Below, piece after piece: positions 1-13,800 of a stretch of 64,000 bases of DNA (positions are counted from its first letter, which is position 1; every line of letters begins with the position of its first letter). The position numbers were made by a program, and so were the translations under genes. A model generated the notes under the pieces. It was not told the DNA's origin, ran no database searches, and was given only the letters and a program-made list of their open reading frames with translations. The stretch comes from Typha latifolia. Lineage: Eukaryota; Streptophyta; Magnoliopsida; Poales; Typhaceae. The stretch lies in contig CM034105.1 in assembly GCA_019914945.1 (NCBI GenBank), positions 11,098,001 through 11,162,000 of the forward strand. The letters run 5' to 3'.

Positions 1-149
1 ACAATGCTCAGTTGCTATGCTGACCAGCGCTTGAAATATTTGGAGAGGAGAAGGGATTCCATGAGCCAATAATTATAGCTCAAGGAGTGAAATTCACTCA
101 AGAGCCAAATAAATCCAAAATTCCGTAAGCATCAAAGGATTCATGTTTG

Positions 150-575
150 CCGGCGAACCACACCGATCGCACTGAAATAGTCCTTGCCACATATGCCACC
201 TATTCGAGGTGGAAAGAGGTCAGTCAGGTAGGTTGATGATGATAAAAGTCTACCCCAACGATGGCCATGCCATAGGAACGGAGCACAGCACGTGCCGCGG
301 CAGTTGCCGGCCGTTGAAGAGAATGAGAAAAAGAGGTAAGGGATACTCACCTTTGCCTTTGCAGTTGCCGTCGCCGTCACCATCGCTCGTCGATCGTCGC
401 CCGCCGTTGCCATCGCTCGCCGATTGTCACCTGTCGTCGCCATCGCTCGCCGATTGTCGCCCGCCGTCGTCGTCATATTGTCGGGTGCCCTAGCCCGCCT
501 GAGAGAGGAGAGATCGAGACAGAGAGAGAGAGAGATCCGGATCCAGACTGGTAACTTAAGTTTAACCCCTCTCCC

Positions 576-629
<54 letters not shown>

Positions 630-950
630 GATCTCTCTTCTCTCTCGGGCGGGCTAGGGCACCCGACGAAGCGACGGCGACAGCGAGCGGCGGGCGGCGA
701 TCGGCAACGAGGTCGATGGTGAACGGCGATGCTATTAGGAGGGGTGCCGTGCAGCACCCTCGTGCCACGTGCCGGTACGTCGTCGGCACGACCATCCATG
801 GTCTACCCTATGGTCGACGGCCATGGATCTCATTTTGATGATGATCTGAGCTATGGGGCACTAATGGAAAGCACCAACGGCATGAGGCTAACCATGCAAA
901 GCTTTTGGACTAGTGAGACGATGATCTAAAGTTGTCGGCTGATGCACCTT
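150..950. repeat. GC-rich repeat family W with a central GA/CT tract
   Basis: The part 640-800 closely matches 16882-17100 in the opposite orientation: both have a run of 'tgccg..cggcac' motifs, 'cacccctcctaat', 'cgccgcccgccgctcgc' and then a GA-rich tract. No coding potential is convincing; open frames here are low complexity. The class of the repeat is unknown. It interrupts the 3' LTR of the gypsy element. Confidence 0.5.
479..668. repeat. Large inverted repeat (hairpin) around a CT/GA microsatellite
   Basis: The left arm begins 'gtcgggtgccctagcccgcc' and runs into a GA tract near 533. The right arm, read on the other strand from 668, begins with the same 20 bases and runs into (GA)n. Arms are about 50-55 bases with one or two differences, and the loop holds an unrelated stretch at about 536-570. 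The (CT)n tract covers about 574-624. Confidence 0.75.
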
Positions 951-1049
951 GCCGACGAAGCTGACAATACAAAAATTAAGGTATGCTACGATTTACTCTA
1001 TTAAACTAAAATTATATACAAGAAGTGATAGAGAACTCACGGTTGAATC

Positions 1050-1540
1050 AAAAGCTTATAGATCCATCATTCTTCTTTACGAAGAGTAATAGTGCTCCTC
1101 AGGATGGCACATTCGAACGGATGAAGCCAAAATCCAGCAACTCTTGAAGTTGAGTCAGCAGATCCCATAGTTTTATTGGCGCCATTTTGTAAGGTGTTTT
1201 CATATTGGTGTAGTGCTAGGAAATAGATGAATGTTGAAATCTATCTCTCTGTTAGGTGGAAGATCAAGTACACATACGAGAACTCATTCACTACTAGAAG
1301 TTTTTGAATCTTCTGCTTCGACCACAAATGCCATATCTTTGGCATCCTTTCCTCAACAATTAATTTGCCTGAAGGGCTAAGACAATATTGTTTGCAGGAA
1401 TATTCCTCTCACTTTGAAAAAGAAAAATTTGGTCTCTCCTGAATAACGAACATGACTCTTCATTCTACAATAGACTATTGCATGTTGTGTAGATAGCTAA
1501 TCTATGCCTAGTATGACATCAAAGTCATGGATCCCGAAAT
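1050..1540 (-). pseudogene. Protease/reverse-transcriptase fragment of the gypsy element
   Basis: On the minus strand the translation passes through 'HDFDVILGID' followed by a stop where gypsy proteases have DWL. Further on it reads 'LQELLDFGFIRSNVPS', stop, then 'GALLLFVKK', which matches the start of the gypsy RT domain. Several in-frame stops show it is dead. The rest of RT, RNase H and integrase is not visible before the window edge. Confidence 0.65.
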
Positions 1541-1950
1541 TGGCTGATCTCGATCCAAACCTAAAACCAGTCTAGTGATTGGTTTCGATTTGGGATTGAC
1601 CAGTATTGATTGAAACTCGACAGATTAGCCAAAACTGAATTTTTTAAAGATTTAGTTTGAATCTAAAAAATATTTAACCTATAATTGATGTCCTCAGCTG
1701 TTATCTTTTCAAAACTTTTTAATTTTTATCCTCTATCTCTCATACTCTCCTTTCATCCATCACATCTCATCAAGCTCATCTGGTGCCAATCCGGTGAGCC
1801 CTTCCGACTTACTCCACACTACGGTGAACTCGGATAGGTTTTTTCTTTTTCGTTTCTATTCTTTTTTTTTTACCCACTCTTATTTTTGTTTACTGCTATA
1901 GAACAACCCTTTGGACTTTCTCACATTCTTTCTCACCCATGTAGTCGAGC
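1526..1950 (+). mobile_element. Truncated hAT family Y copy
   Basis: It starts catggatcccgaaattgg, matching the terminus cacggttcccaaaattgg of the complete short copy at 57186. It continues with the same landmarks: a CT-rich 'ctatctctca' block, then 'tcatc(a/g)agctcatc(t/c)ggt' and 'ctccacac'. The right terminus is missing. It sits between the gag and protease parts of the older gypsy element. Confidence 0.55.
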
Positions 1951-2089
1951 TTCCCACAATTGTAGTAGTTCTAGGGCACGCTATTGCATTCCACATTAGA
2001 CAAATGAGAGTGTCCATACTTTGAGCAGTTCTTGGACTAATTCAGCCTATCACCTCCCCTAGATAGGTTCGACCCACTTCTAGTTCTAG

Positions 2090-2450
2090 TAGATTGTCCA
2101 CCTCTGTTGTTCTATCCCTGGAAGCACTTTTGTCTCATGTTCGGGTGTTCTCATTCCTGACAAAGCTCCTCAATGCTCCTTTCAACAAGGAGTGCCTTAG
2201 ATACCATTATTGGAAGTATCTGACAATGAAAGAGGGTAATTCTGTTCTCAATGGTTGGATGCAACTTTCCCTCAAAGAAATTAATTTTTTTACTAACTAT
2301 TATGTGTGTTACAAAGTATAGCAGCTCAGTGAACTTGGCTTTGAAGTCCACCATTAACATGCCCCGCTGCTTCAACTTGAAGAACTCATCATGCTTATGT
2401 TTCTTCAAGGCGTGGGATAATACTTCTCGAAGAAGATTTTTAGGAGACGT
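2090..2450 (-). pseudogene. gag fragment of the gypsy element
   Basis: An open stretch of 85 codons at 2151-2408 contains a 'EFFKLKQRGM' and 'DFKAKFTELLYF' pattern followed by 'LHPTIENRI', the usual order in the retrotransposon gag domain of plant gypsy elements. Downstream on the same strand (about 2040-1950) come scattered cysteine/histidine codons where a zinc knuckle is expected. The fragment is isolated from the protease and RT by an inserted repeat and has no intact reading frame around it. Confidence 0.6.
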
Positions 2451-2639
2451 CCTATAAGTAGCAGCTCTTCATTGATGATGTGCATACATGATCTCTTTCA
2501 AGATTTTTTTTGAGATAAGTATAAAATTCCACTTAATTTAATAAAATAACTCATGGCTAACCTGAACACGTGCAATCAGACCTCCATTTGACTCTAAAGG
2601 GTGACTTAAACGACTCAAACTAATCTCTAATATCAGTTT

Positions 2640-4141
2640 TGTCATGACCTGAATTCGGAATCATGACCGACCATCTACTCCAATAGATTTGAGATACATG
2701 AGGCCTTAATAAATAAACTTTCCAAATCCATAATATAAAGAATTTAATATGAACTACTAACTCTAAGTCAATTAATAAAACTCCAAATGGGTAATAACAA
2801 AATCCAAATTTGACAACTAATATATCTCCAAATAAACTAAGGTAACAAAACATCTTTAGTGGAGGTAGAGTCCCAGTGCATCATACTCAGTCGCCATATT
2901 GACCAGCACCTGAAATGTTGGGAGAGATTTTCATAAGCTAAAACCTATAGCTTAGTGAGTGAAATCCACTTAAAAGCCAAATGTGTCCAAAATCCATAAG
3001 CATGATTCAAAATTTACGGTTTTGCAATTTATAATACTAAACATGTTCACAACAATAATGAAGCACAAAGGATGATAATGTGGATTATAATTGATAATAT
3101 GTTTATTATTTCAATGTGCGAAACTTTTCAATATTAAAATACTACCATATTTCTCATTCAGTTATGTACTTTATGGATCCACATCAATAATAAATCATCT
3201 AGATGACACTTGGGTCTTTTATTCTTAGCCGATTTGATTAGGGTCACTAGGAGGTCTCACTATTTGATAAATGCACGCTATCTTTTCCCCATAAGAGTCA
3301 CAAAGAAGTGTTATTATGTGATAAACACACTCTATTTTTTTTTACTAACCCATTAAGAGAGATTAGAATCACTGTAAGAAGTCTTTCAATCTAGCCTGAG
3401 AATAGTATCTATTCTAGCCAAAGTCACCTAAGAAAGTCATCCACTGATCTAAAATAGGACTGTCATCTGAACTTTCAGATCAACTTGAGTCATTACAGAA
3501 AGTTGCAGAGTGATCTATACCAAACTATTCTCTAAGTCATACTAGTCACAACTTTAGTTTCAACTAGCTATTCATGATCAATATATTTGTTATTTGCACG
3601 AAGGATAGCAATACACAAAGATAACATGATATATATTGCACAGGATGACATGATGAGATTCCATGAAGATAACATCGTAGATATTTGCACAAAGGTAACA
3701 TCATATATTTTTGAATGGAGATAACATGATAGTGTAAAAGCACAAAATATGAGACAACTGAAAACATGAGTGAATCTACTCACCTTATTCTAAGTGAAAT
3801 AACTTAAATAATATATTTTAATCTAGCCAGAAATATAATTTCTAAAATTAAAACTAACTAAATATCTAAATTGAGCCAAATCAAGCCCAAAGAGTTGGGT
3901 GGCCTACAACCCACCCAGTAAATTGACTTTGGCTGGGCTGCGGTTAGCCCACAGCCTAACAACCAAAATAAATGGATTGGCTGAAGGCCTAAATTCTTTT
4001 ATTTCACAGAATGGGCTGCCAGTCCACAAGGCAATCAAATTTGGGTTGGATCTTCTCAGACCCAATAAACTTGAATCTGACCCAAAACCCGAAATAAAAC
4101 CCACTCAAGTTGAGCCATCACCCTCATCTTCTTCCTTGAGG
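2640..4141 (-). repeat. 5' LTR of the gypsy element (partial)
   Basis: The minus-strand end reads gaattcaggtcatgaca, like the end of the solo LTR at 39344. The block with repeated 'gcccaa' and 'acccacc' motifs at 3884-4100 corresponds to 37980-38115 in reverse. About 600-700 bases of the LTR start, including the CT-rich part, are missing. Just inside the LTR, minus strand, 'tgatattagag' (2635-2625) resembles the common initiator-Met-tRNA primer site tggtatcagag with two changes. Confidence 0.7.
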
Positions 4142-4837
4142 GATCACTGATGTATAAGTTGATAGCTTCCTTGTAGTCTCTTTGAAATGTATTTCAAGAG
4201 CTGTGAATTTATCCATGTTAGTTCAATATGCATTACTTGAGATAATTTGACTCCAAAGACAGAGAAGTCTACCTTCTTGCCAAAACAATGCCAGCATACT
4301 TCACAAAGTGCCGGTAACTAACAAGAAAGGGGCACGGCATAATAAGGCAATACCTGTTGCCTGTGTTTGGTGAAGCATCTAGCTTCGGGAAACTAGCAAA
4401 TACTTTCAAATTATCCAACTTATCTCAGTTTATTTTTCTGGTCTCATTCCATTAACTAGCCAATGTACTAAGAGTCTAAGATTGTATTCTGACTTGCTGG
4501 TTTGCAGCTCTGTCATTTTGTTCACATATTGTTTTGCTTATTATTTTCAAGTAATGATGTTAAACTACCTGCTTCAGTTTTTGGTCAAAATGGAGAGACA
4601 CATTATCTTTTTTCTGTCTGTATATCTTTTTCTACTTGTAGTGCTCGCTCTTTTTTCTTCTGTCTCTCTCCCCCCCTCTCTTGTTTCCTTTTCCTTCATT
4701 TGTGGGCCGTGAAAAGTCTCGTAAACTTTTAATATATTCTTTATCTTTCCATTATGATCTTGGTATTTTCCATTGACAAGTAGAGTTATGGCTTTGTCAT
4801 AGCATTTTAGTAGTATTCTTCTTGTCTCACTTTGCAG
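4142..4837. other. Sequence between the LTR and the first DUF707 exon found
   Basis: AT-rich, with a pyrimidine-rich run before the acceptor at 4837. Short open frames at 4482-4732 overlap in two frames and are rich in F, L and S, as expected from T-rich intron sequence. No start codon with DUF707-like sequence was seen, so this is probably intron. Confidence 0.4.
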
Positions 4838-7800
4838 AAAATACCGGCATGGTTAGTTGCTAACTTTGGAGAAATGAATCAGACTGCTCAATCTCATATA
4901 TGCGAGGTTATCTCCTTTATGCACCTACTTATATGATCTTTCCTATCAATCTCTTTTGGGAACCTATTTCTATTCTGCTTCCAAGTTGATGTTCTCAAGG
5001 ATAAATTTATATGTCAATTACTTATGATTTACTTGCTATGATTTTAGAGTCAATGCAAGCCTGTAGGAAGTGAATTATTGCCAGAAGGGATTATCAGCCT
5101 GACATCCGATCTTGAAATGGAACCTTTATTGCGAATTCCAGAAAGAAAGGTTTGTTGAATGTGCATCTGCTGGAGGAAATATATTCTAGCTTTGTAGCTA
5201 TGGACTTACATAATTTTCTTCATGGTTGTTTGTGTTAAGCTATTATTTCTTCTCCTACTCCGTATACCCTGAGAAGATTTAGCAAGTGTTGGTACACATC
5301 CATATAAATATATACCGATAAATTATGTTTTCCCTAACATATGTTTAGCAGGTTAGAACCTCATTTTTCAAGTCTCCCACTATGATTTCCCTTGTTTAAA
5401 GTACCTGAAAAAGCAAGATAAGAAGATATTTTCATTTCTTAGTATAGGTTCTTGTTGAACTAGATAATAGCCTGATTTTATTGTATCTTTGACCTAGATT
5501 AGACCTTGACTGGATTTAAGACACCCCCTTTTAATTATTCAATTGGACATGATATTCTGACCAAATCTTTGCATGACCTTGTATATTATATTATTATGCT
5601 TGTTGCTAAATACCTATAATCTGAAAGGAATGAATTTGTAAACCTAGACTTTTTGTGGCCCATGACTAGTTCAACAAAATTTGGATGCCATTATTTTTAA
5701 CCTAGCTTGAGATCTCGTAACATGAAACTCATTCCCCTTATATGCTTAATTATATTAAATTGAAAATAAAAATTGTGTGTTAAAGGTGTGATAAATCAAT
5801 GATGGCTGTGCTACCATCAGCACACATTTATAATATTTTTAATAAAATTTTTAGGATATTTAGAGATGTTTTTGGATCTTCGATATGTCAATATTTGATT
5901 TTTGATTTGAATATATGTATTAAAACCTACATTATAGTATTTTATCTTTAGATTATTTTTGTAAATGACCTATTTTATTAAAGATAAAATAATAGTTAAA
6001 TATAAATATTATTCAACACATAATATGATTAAGTACATTCATGAAAACTAATATTAATATTTGAATACTCCATAATATAATTAAATACTCTATAATATAA
6101 CTGAACACATAATAATATTCAACATATAATATTAATTGATAATAATTTAATAATTAAAACTATTATCTAGTTGAATGTAGAATGACAAGGAGGATTAAAG
6201 ACTTTATTTGCCAGCACAAGAATAACATGAGAATGTTGTATTAAATACTGTTAATATTCTTCAAAACTCATCCACTGATAGTATTGTTTATCGTAATGTC
6301 TCATATAGTATTCATACAAATAAAAATTTTATAATTCTCCTATGATATGATATGGATATTGAATATATACGAAAACGACTGACATTGGTATAAGTATAGG
6401 CACACCATAAGTATATGCAAATTGTAGGTATGGAGTTCAATGATATGATTTGGGCTTCACTGATGTCGTCTTGAGCATGGATACACTTTAGGGGTGTCTT
6501 TATTTTTTGTTTTAGTATTTAATTCATAGAAAAATAAGTTTTTGGTATGTCGCGTTCGAACGCGGGTGGCGTGCATTTGAACGCAGGTGGAGTACGTTTG
6601 AATGCGGATAGAGTGCGTTCGAACGCGGGTGGAGTGCATTCATAACACTCTAATATCTTTTGCCTGTCCATATGTGATATCTAGGATGCTACACGTTGGA
6701 GGTGTATAAAAGGTATATGATATAGTCAGTCTATTATCTAACAATTTAAGCTTTTAGATCAGTTAATTACCTAACATTGTGGAAATATATCAAAAAACAG
6801 TTAAAAAACCTAAATATCTGAAAAGTGTTATCATAACACTGTTATGAAGGCCTTCAATATGGATAATTATACTGGATCTAACCCAAGTCTATTTTTCAAA
6901 TTTATTGGAGAATTGGTGTCTTTCCAAAAGTTTTGGGACCACTTTTGGTGAAAGTGGATATCTCTCAAAGTTACTCTCTTTTGTGCACATAGGTTACAAT
7001 ATGACAACAATGCTGAACAACAGCCAAGTGAAGAAACACTGACCTTGACAGCGATCCACTGTCATCATAAGTAGTTCATTAGATGCGAACCTACCCTACC
7101 AAATTCGTTTGGAAACTCATTTATTTTTCTAGAATTAGTTTGCAGAAAATGTTGATCTTACCGCAAGTCCTCAACAATATAGTTATTATGTTTTGTAGTA
7201 TTACTTGTTGGATCATGCATAAACTAATATGGCTGATCACATTATTGGCCACTCATCAGTCAAGATCATAAGCAACTGATTCAGATGGTTGTTCTTGTAT
7301 TTGATACCTCTGTCACTTGACTGATGTTTGCAAGTAAGGCCTATAATTTGGGTGTTGATCCATGCTAAGATCTCCAATTATCTTTACATGGATTGAATGT
7401 GCTTATCAGATGTCTACTCTGCAGTTCATGTTTACAGAGTAAATGGCAAGTACTCCTTTGCCTTGACCCTACAGGCCACTCTTGCATTGACACCCCGATT
7501 ACCTGTATGGATGACGTGCAGCAAGTGCAAAACTTACGGATATGAATTTCAGATAATCAAAAGTTCAAAACTAACACTTAAACCTGATTGAACCCAGTCA
7601 AATTTCTTACTGCTTTTAGTGCACATCCTACTCAAGTTACACCATTACACCATTCTGTAGAATATATTTCATAGATTTCATTCTTATGGATTAAATTGTT
7701 TTAGTTATGACTGAAAATATACTTGTATGGTTGTACCCCTTTTATTCCTTATATTTCTAACATCTCTTGGCAAATTCAGTTCCGATGTGAATGGTTTAAA

Positions 7801-10800
7801 TTTATTAATGTGAAACCCTACAAGAATCACCTCTTATAAAGATTTCTCCACAAATTCAACCATCAAAGAGCTTGTCAGTAGGATACCGCAGAGCTTTTGA
7901 TCTTTATACAGTCAAAGCATGCTATTTCTTGTGTGATATGTATTTTTGACATGAACTGTTTGTTATGATGTTCCCTAACAAGACTTATTAAGGACAGGGA
8001 TCGGAGAAACCATCAAAAAGCTTGTTAGCAATTCCTGTTGGAATAAAGCAAAAGGAAGTAGTGAATAAAATTGTCTCAAAGGTGCAAATGCTTATTTTAA
8101 CTTTTTGCTGCTCCATGCTGAAACTTCTGTCTGGTCTTACTTTGGTAATCTAGTTGTCTGAATTTTTGTTTATCCTTTTAGTTCCCTTCTGCTAATTTCA
8201 CTGTGATGCTATTTCACTATGATGGCATTGTGGATAAGTGGAGAGACTTGCAATGGAGTGATACCGCATTGCATGTTTCTGCAATCAGTCAAACAAAATG
8301 GTAATTTTCTTTGTACCTGTAATATTAGACTGTAAGTCTGATAAAGAAATCATGCTAAGTGTTAACAGATATTTGTGCAGGTGGTTTGCTAAACGTTTCT
8401 TGCATCCCAACATAGTTGCTGACTATAATTATATCTTCCTCTGGGATGAAGATCTTGATGTGGAAAATTTTCATCCTCTAAGGTACATGGTATATCAATT
8501 CTCCTATGCTTCCAATAAGCATGAACAGTTCCACATTAGTACTTCTTGTCAGTTTTCTTAATGGCTCAAAACCTCAAAACAGTTTGATTCTTTGATAGGG
8601 GTATCTGAGTATGCTTTTCATGTATGGAATTTACGACATGACTGGAGTACAAGTGTAATACACGGGAAGATAGTGGGTATTAATTAGGCCATATAGACAG
8701 TTGCAATCCATGCCATGAAAGGAATCTTATATATCAAAAGCTTTATCAAATACTTTCTTATGTACCTCAAGCATTTTCCTTCTTTAAATATCTTGGATTT
8801 CAGCTATCCTCTGGCACCTTATGTTAGTGTATATTTTATCGGGGAATGTTCACATTTGGCCCAAAGGATTTCGTTCTCATTTTTATGTCCCTTTTATTAG
8901 TAGTTAAATTGTGCTTCTCTTTATTGAACCTTTTCTTTCCTTCTTAATTTTTTAAATTTTTTATTCTTTTTTATTCTTCTCTTTGGAGATTTTTATGTGC
9001 TTGCAAGAAAATTGTATCAATAATGTTAGATTTTCTTTCTTTATAGGGAGTCAACCGTAAGATCTGTTGAAATTAGCCTAATGACGCATATCTATTTCAG
9101 TCTGTTTTATACTGTCATACATATTCAAGAAACAAAATCTTGCAGGTATTTGTCGATTGTCGAAAGGGAAGGACTACAGATATCACAGCCTGCATTAGAC
9201 AGTGAAAGATCTGAAGTTCATTTTCTAATCACTGCTCGTTTGAAAGAAGGAGATGTACACAGGTTTTGCTTATTGTTCTAAGGAATTAAGTTTTGCCTTC
9301 TGACTAAACTTGGATCGAAATAAAGTTCAACTGATGGGTGCTTTTATCCTACTTTGAGTAATTTTGGTAAAAATGTTGACAAGTTACTATTTATTTCATG
9401 CAGAAGAACTTACAAGCTGAAAGGTGGTGAGATATGCTCTGAATACACTACGGCCCCTCCATGTGCAGGGTTAGACCTCCCCTATATTCTGCTCTATTTT
9501 TTGGCTGTGGAAATGTTCCCCACTTTCTATGTACTTTTCCTTTGACCTTAACATGATAACATCATTTAATCTTATGGTTGATATGTAGCCTATCTAGTTA
9601 TTACTCCACCAATGTTGGGGAAGTGCTTCCTTCTCTTTGTACATCCCAAAACTGCCTATCTCTGATTCCATAGTTTCCATTATTCATTTCATGAGTTGCT
9701 TTTTCTCAAAAAAGCATAAAAGTCACAAATTTTGTTGGTCAAATAATAGATGTTGCATAGGAACTCTGGTGAAAGGTGTTGGTAACTACTAATTCCTTCT
9801 ATATGTTTATTTTCCTGTCATGTATCTGTGTAACTACTTATTCCTTTTATCAAATGTATAATAGGATGCAAGTTTCATGTGGACAACTATATCCAAGTTG
9901 AGTTTTTTCTTTTCCTTATTGTTTCTTTGAAGGAATGCAGCACTCTGACCATACCTTTTTTTTTTCTTTGACTTATATTCATTGAAAATCCCAAAGAACC
10001 TATTTTGTCCTAGATATTAGGTGTAAATAGTTGTCTTTCATTGTATGAGCTCAGTTCAGTTTATGAATGACTAACGTAAATATTTTAATGGCTTCAAAAC
10101 GATTATGGCAAATGATTCAGAGGCTCAATGTGTGAGTTTGATGTCTTGCTTAACAGTGTACTTCTTTGGTAGACTTTATTTGGACGCCTCAGGTGAACTT
10201 CATTTCGGTGCATGATCAATATGTCCTGTGATCAAATAATCCAGTGAGCGCATAACTCCACTAATTGCTTTCCCATGTCAAAAGAAAATGTTTATACATG
10301 TATAACCAATGTTTTAGAGTAGGATGGCTAAAATGGAGAAGTGCCTTTGTATGATACTATGGCTGCTATATACCATTTAAGCTAAAAAGAAAATCTGGTA
10401 ATCAGGCTATATGATTACCATTATGGATCAGAATGTTGGGAAATAAGAAAATAACATACATAAAGTTGAGTTTTACCGAAATGATAATGTTAAGGTGTAT
10501 GAGTGCTTTACTACAATAGATAGATTAAGATATAATATTTAAAAAAGCACCCATAAAGGATTTAAGTTACATGATTATAGATTAAGATTCTTTAGACTGA
10601 TCCAATGGAGACGACATATTGCAGCACTACAAGGGAGTGATTTGAATCAGGTAAGAGGTTTCTTAAGAGGGAAGGGAGGACTAAACCTAACACGGGACAA
10701 TTCAGTAAGAAAAATCATGATAGGATTTGGTTTGACACAAAGTCAGAAACTGTTGCCATAGAGAGATAGAATGGAGAAAAAGGATCTATATAATTGACAT

Positions 10801-13800
10801 TAAATAGTTGATGGTACTGGAGGCTTAGTATGCTTAGGCATTGTCCAGTGTACTAGTTGATTTTTGCAAACTTTCATCGCATCCATTGTCTGTGCATTCT
10901 GTTTTGAGTAGTAGGAAGTATTAATGATTTAATTCTTCCTACTACTTAGCTCCAATATTCTATTTGATCATTCCATGGGTGACAAATGTAGAACATTGTT
11001 TCCATTCAAATTTACTGGATAATTATGAAGGATCAACATATTCTTATCCCATGAAAGAGTTTCATAGGTATGCCAGGGCACTTATTCCTAGTCCTTACTA
11101 CTGGAAGGACCTTTCTGTACTACCTTAACTCTTTAGAATTTGTAATTATAACACTTAGGAATAGATGTGCTGTTCAATCTTCCTCTTTGTGGCGGTTATC
11201 TTCCTCATTGATCTCTTGTTTGGTTATGTCTCTTTGCAGGTGGGTGGAAATGATGGCTCCTGTCTTTTCAGGAGCTGCCTGGCATTGTGTGTGGCATATG
11301 ATTCAAGTTTGTTAATTATTCCTTATCAATACTTGGATTCCTATCTAGACTACATGCATAGATTCATCTAAAACATAAATCATTTGCAAACATAACTGTC
11401 TCACAAATGAATATTTAGTACTACAGCATCTCGAGTTAATGAATTTGTATGTACTTGTAGAATGACTTGGTTATTGGATGGGGTCTGGACTATAAATTTG
11501 GTTACTGTGCTCAGGTATATTTAAACATAGACAGCTTTTTCTGCAGATTCAACAAGGCAGGACATTTAACATCCCAGTTTGCAGGGTGATTGGGGCTTAA
11601 ATATTGGAGTGGTAGACAGCGAATATATAGTGCATGAGGGAATACCTTCACTTGGTGGGCATGGTGACAGCAAGGTAATCTGACAGAGATCTTTCTAGTC
11701 TTTATTAGTAGAAGTCTAACTTGAGGGTTTCACAACAATTTTACGCTTTGTTATATGGAGTTGTTGACCAAAATGAGCCTCCTTAAAAAACTATTTATCA
11801 TTCTAGTCCACCCACCAAAGTTATTACCAAATGGAGCCTGTTTTACTTAGCTTAGCTGTTATATTATAAGTTGCCCAAAGATTGCTGAATTGTTCAGCGA
11901 TTAATATAGAATATAAACTGATGAATAGTTCAGTGCTTTTATAAATAGGGAAAACGCTAAACAGTCAAGCAGTTCACATATAGAGTATTCAGTTAAAGTA
12001 AAACACTTAATAGTTAAAAAATTCAACATACTATCTTAAAAACAGATAAGAGTACTAAGTATTATTTTCCTTTAATAAAATGCTGAACTATTCAATGCTT
12101 TTTTTAGTGTTTTAATGATATATAAAGTGCTGAACATTTTAAACCATTCTCTAAGTTAATAATGATGTGGCAGTTGAGCTGACCAAAAGAGGCATTTTTT
12201 GGTTATAAGTTTGTTTGGTGGACCACAATGGTAATCTTTTCTCTGCGGACCATTTTGGTCAAAATCTCTTGTTATATGTATATATATTCTTACATTTTTT
12301 TCTGAGTGCTTCAGTGTAAGTACATTTTTAGTCTTTTAGTTAAGTTTCAGATCATCACCCATAGCAAAAGGTTTATTTCTACGAATAATATATTTAACTA
12401 TTTCTCTACGAGTATTTTCATAATTCCATTGAAAATTAGAAATATTTCTAGAAGCACTTTGATTAAGCAACATTTGACCAATATCAAGTTGACATTTGCT
12501 TGTCTTTAATATGCCTCATTAGGTGAGTAGTGTCATTCTTAGTTAATGCAGAGAAATCATGATTACATTGAAGACATTTAGCTCTACAATCTATAACATT
12601 ACCTTGGCCATCTTTCGTTTCAATTCTTTTGAAATACTTCCAAACTTCGGACTTTAATCTTTTAGAACTGCCTGATGACGAAGCCAAGGCCAGAGCTTCC
12701 AGATCAGGTTAAGGTTGAGATGCAGGTGTAGGATTAATTAAATTTTTGCCCTCCAATTGCTATTCTATATGATCATCAAAGGAATTCATATTGGAGAGAA
12801 TTTACTAATTTGAAGACTAATTTGAAAAGAACTTGAGAGATTAGAGAATTTGAGAATGTGCGATGAATTTAGAAAATTTATTATCTATTTATAAGCATGA
12901 GAAAAGTTAAAATTACCAAAATACCCCTATAAACTAGTTGTTTATTTCTGTTAAAAGGGTAAAATGGTAAAAAAAAAGTGGAGATCCTATTTTGCGAATT
13001 TTCAGATTTTTTTAGCTATTTTTAGAATATTTTTTACCGTTACATTTTTTTTTTAAATATTTTTGTTCTTCTCTTTTTAAAAAAAAAAAAATTAAATAGT
13101 ACATGTTGGGCTGATATGTGATGGGAGAGGTGGGCTAAAAAATTTAAACAGTACTTGGGCTGATATGTGATAGGAGAGATGGGCTAAAAAAATTTATAAA
13201 ACGGTACAGTATACAAAATTTTCCGTTAGTTTTCACTGTAGCCGAACGGGCGAGCTTCTGAGCCGGGCCAAACGGGCGAGCAAAGGGTTGGCCCGTGCTG
13301 CCCGTTGGTAGTTCGGCTCCGGGCCCGGGCCAGGCTTAGCCCGGTCCAAACTGGGCCGGGCACGGGTAGGCTGGGCCCGATAATCACATCTAGCCATGGC
13401 GATGGTAGCACGACATGACCATCGTTGTTGCCAACACTTGCTAGATGTGACAATGGCAACAAAACAATAACCTTTGAGATGCATGAGTTCTTTTATAGAA
13501 ATTAAAAATCAGAGTTCAGCAGATCCTACGAATTATGTAGATGTAATATTAAGATTTGTTAATTTACTCTAGAATGGTCAAGATTAAGGACTATACTCTA
13601 ATCTAAATTTGTCAGTTTCTGGTCTACTGTTTTGAGATGATCTAGTTTATTCTTCCAGAAAGAACCTCCGCATAAGCCAAATGATTTATTCAACTACTAC
13701 AAAAGAAAATTTTGGGAAATTTAATCGTCTGCTTTACACATACTACTGTTCGTATTGCTGTCACATTTGAATTTCGTTTATGGGATTAAACTCAAGTTTT

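Larger units (their letters stand above)
1..4141 (-). mobile_element. Degenerate Ty3/gypsy LTR retrotransposon, truncated by the window edge
   Basis: Read on the minus strand, the order is 5' LTR (4141-2640), primer-binding site (about 2635-2625), gag (about 2450-2090), protease end (about 1540-1450), reverse transcriptase start (about 1160-1050) and a 3' LTR piece (147-1). The order gag, protease, RT fits Ty3/gypsy. All coding parts carry stops or frameshifts. The two LTR pieces share the motif pair 'gtgaaat(t/c)cact' and 'agagccaaat' and match the solo LTRs at 37211 and 45292 in reverse. Parts of the internal region have been replaced by other repeats (150-950 and 1526-1950). It lies immediately upstream of the first DUF707 exon found, possibly within that gene's first intron. 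Confidence 0.75.

Noticed and set aside
141..799. Several overlapping open frames of 66-111 codons on both strands
   Set aside because: They follow the GC-rich and GA/CT repeats; the proteins are low complexity (R/E, S/L/P) and overlap in several frames.
4482..4732. Two overlapping hydrophobic frames that could be a membrane anchor for DUF707
   Set aside because: Both are T-rich, differ by frame and lack the family's N-terminal sequence; more likely intron.
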